A stretch of 14,442 bases of DNA from an uncultured Helicobacteraceae bacterium (lineage in GTDB: Bacteria > Campylobacterota > Campylobacteria > Campylobacterales > Helicobacteraceae). A model generated the notes under the pieces. It was not told the DNA's origin, searched no databases, and was given only the letters and a program-made list of their open reading frames with translations. How positions within the stretch are numbered: the stretch's first letter is position 1; each line of letters opens with the position of its first letter. The stretch spans positions 1-14,442 of the forward strand of contig CAKVEH010000013.1 in assembly GCA_934728205.1 (NCBI GenBank), read 5' to 3'. This document shows, in pieces, positions 13,738 to 14,442 of the stretch. The translations under genes and the position numbers were made by a program.

Positions 13738-14442
13738 TTATTTTCTAGCGATTTCTCGCTCATAGATTCTCTTAATTTCTGGGACATACACTTTTATAGC
13801 TTCTTCTAGGCTAAATCGTGGTGTGTAGGATAAAAATTCTTTTGTGCTTTGAATGTCTGCTTGTGTATGGTTTTGATAGAATCCATAAGGATTGTCAAAA
13901 TATTCCACTTCAAATTCTCCTAATTCTGCTTTGAGTGCATTCACCACATCATTAAAACTCCGCGCTACACCCGTGCCTACATTATAGATTCCGCTTTTTT
14001 GTGCTTCTATTGCTTTGACATTTGCTTGAATGACATCTTTGATAAAGACAAAATCACGCTTTTGCTCGCCGTGCTTAAAAAGTCGCACTTTTTTGTGCTC
14101 TAGTGCTTGGAGTCCAAGTTGTAGCACCATTGAGGCGGTCTTGCCTTTGTGATATTCTCTCTCGCCAAAAACATTAAAATATCGCAATCCAATGAGTGGA
14201 ATCTGTGGCTCACACTCAATTTGCCTGCGCGAAAAATAATCCATATACAACTTAGAATATCCATAGACATTTTCTGGGATTTCGCCTTGCCCTACGATAT
14301 TTGGCGCACTTGAGTTGCCATAAGTCCCAGCAGAGCTTGCATACACAAGCATAGCACCTTGTTCTTTAGCGATATTATAAATACTTCTAAAGGCTTCAAA
14401 ATTAGTTTTTAGCACGAGATTCTCATTTGTGGTGGTGGTATC
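13738..14442 (-). CDS. hldD: ADP-L-glycero-D-manno-heptose 6-epimerase, start beyond right edge
   Basis: It epimerises ADP-D-glycero-beta-D-manno-heptose at C6, the last step before heptose transfer to lipopolysaccharide. The frame stays open to the right edge (DTTTTNENLV before the GTG at 14415), so the N-terminal Rossmann part with the NADP-binding GxxGxxG lies outside. Visible family features are VYASSAGTYG, the catalytic pair in YGYSK (Tyr-xxx-Lys), the FNVFGEREYHKGKTAS segment with the second catalytic lysine region, KRDFVFIKDV and GIYNVGTG. About 235 of the roughly 330 residues are present. The order hldD-hldE-gmhA on one strand matches H. pylori as I recall it, where gmhB precedes hldD; gmhB may therefore lie just past the edge. 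Confidence 0.96.
   Translation of the reverse strand, partial: DTTTTNENLVLKTNFEAFRSIYNIAKEQGAMLVYASSAGTYGNSSAPNIVGQGEIPENVYGYSKLYMDYFSRRQIECEPQIPLIGLRYFNVFGEREYHKGKTASMVLQLGLQALEHKKVRLFKHGEQKRDFVFIKDVIQANVKAIEAQKSGIYNVGTGVARSFNDVVNALKAELGEFEVEYFDNPYGFYQNHTQADIQSTKEFLSYTPRFSLEEAIKVYVPEIKRIYEREIARK

Overview
The window looks like chromosomal DNA from a Helicobacter, most likely an enterohepatic or other non-pylori species. The evidence is the low-to-moderate GC content, the 307-residue class II aldolase and the gmhA-hldE-hldD heptose cluster in the order known from H. pylori, a FlgR-type sigma-54 activator, a degenerate PyrC homologue and a Helicobacter-type outer-membrane porin. This assignment rests on recognising gene content; no database search was possible. 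There is no integrase, transposase, tRNA, rRNA or CRISPR array.

Layout from left to right. At 1-954 (+) is the 3' part of a porin gene. It converges on nadV (nicotinamide phosphoribosyltransferase, minus strand), with a hairpin between them. A 145-base AT-rich spacer full of AGATTC/GAATCT motifs separates nadV from fbaA (minus). Further right on the minus strand, read in the order of transcription, come uvrC, a membrane histidine kinase, a response-regulator receiver domain and a winged-helix output domain. The receiver and output domains lie in different frames and appear to be one response regulator split by a frameshift. The kinase gene carries a run of 11 G directly after codon 4, the classic signature of a phase-variable gene. 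It is in frame (ON) in this sequence.

At 7665-7804 a divergent intergenic region separates uvrC from a plus-strand operon: flgR, a metal-ligand-less dihydroorotase homologue (PyrC'/PyrX type) and a six-segment membrane protein of unknown function. This converges on a minus-strand operon that makes the ADP-heptose precursor of the lipopolysaccharide core: hldD (running off the right edge), hldE, gmhA, and a small cysteine-containing protein of unknown function as its last gene.

The most interesting part is 3586-5779: a kinase that can be switched by G-tract slippage, coupled three bases from a response regulator that is itself broken at the loop before receiver helix 5. If both are real, this two-component system exists in several expression states in the population, and the sequenced clone has kinase ON and regulator split. 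Other points worth attention are the catalytically dead PyrC homologue in the flgR operon, the retained Fis-like helix-turn-helix in FlgR (H. pylori FlgR lacks it), the structured flgR leader, the sporadic NAD-salvage gene nadV, and the AGATTC motif bias.
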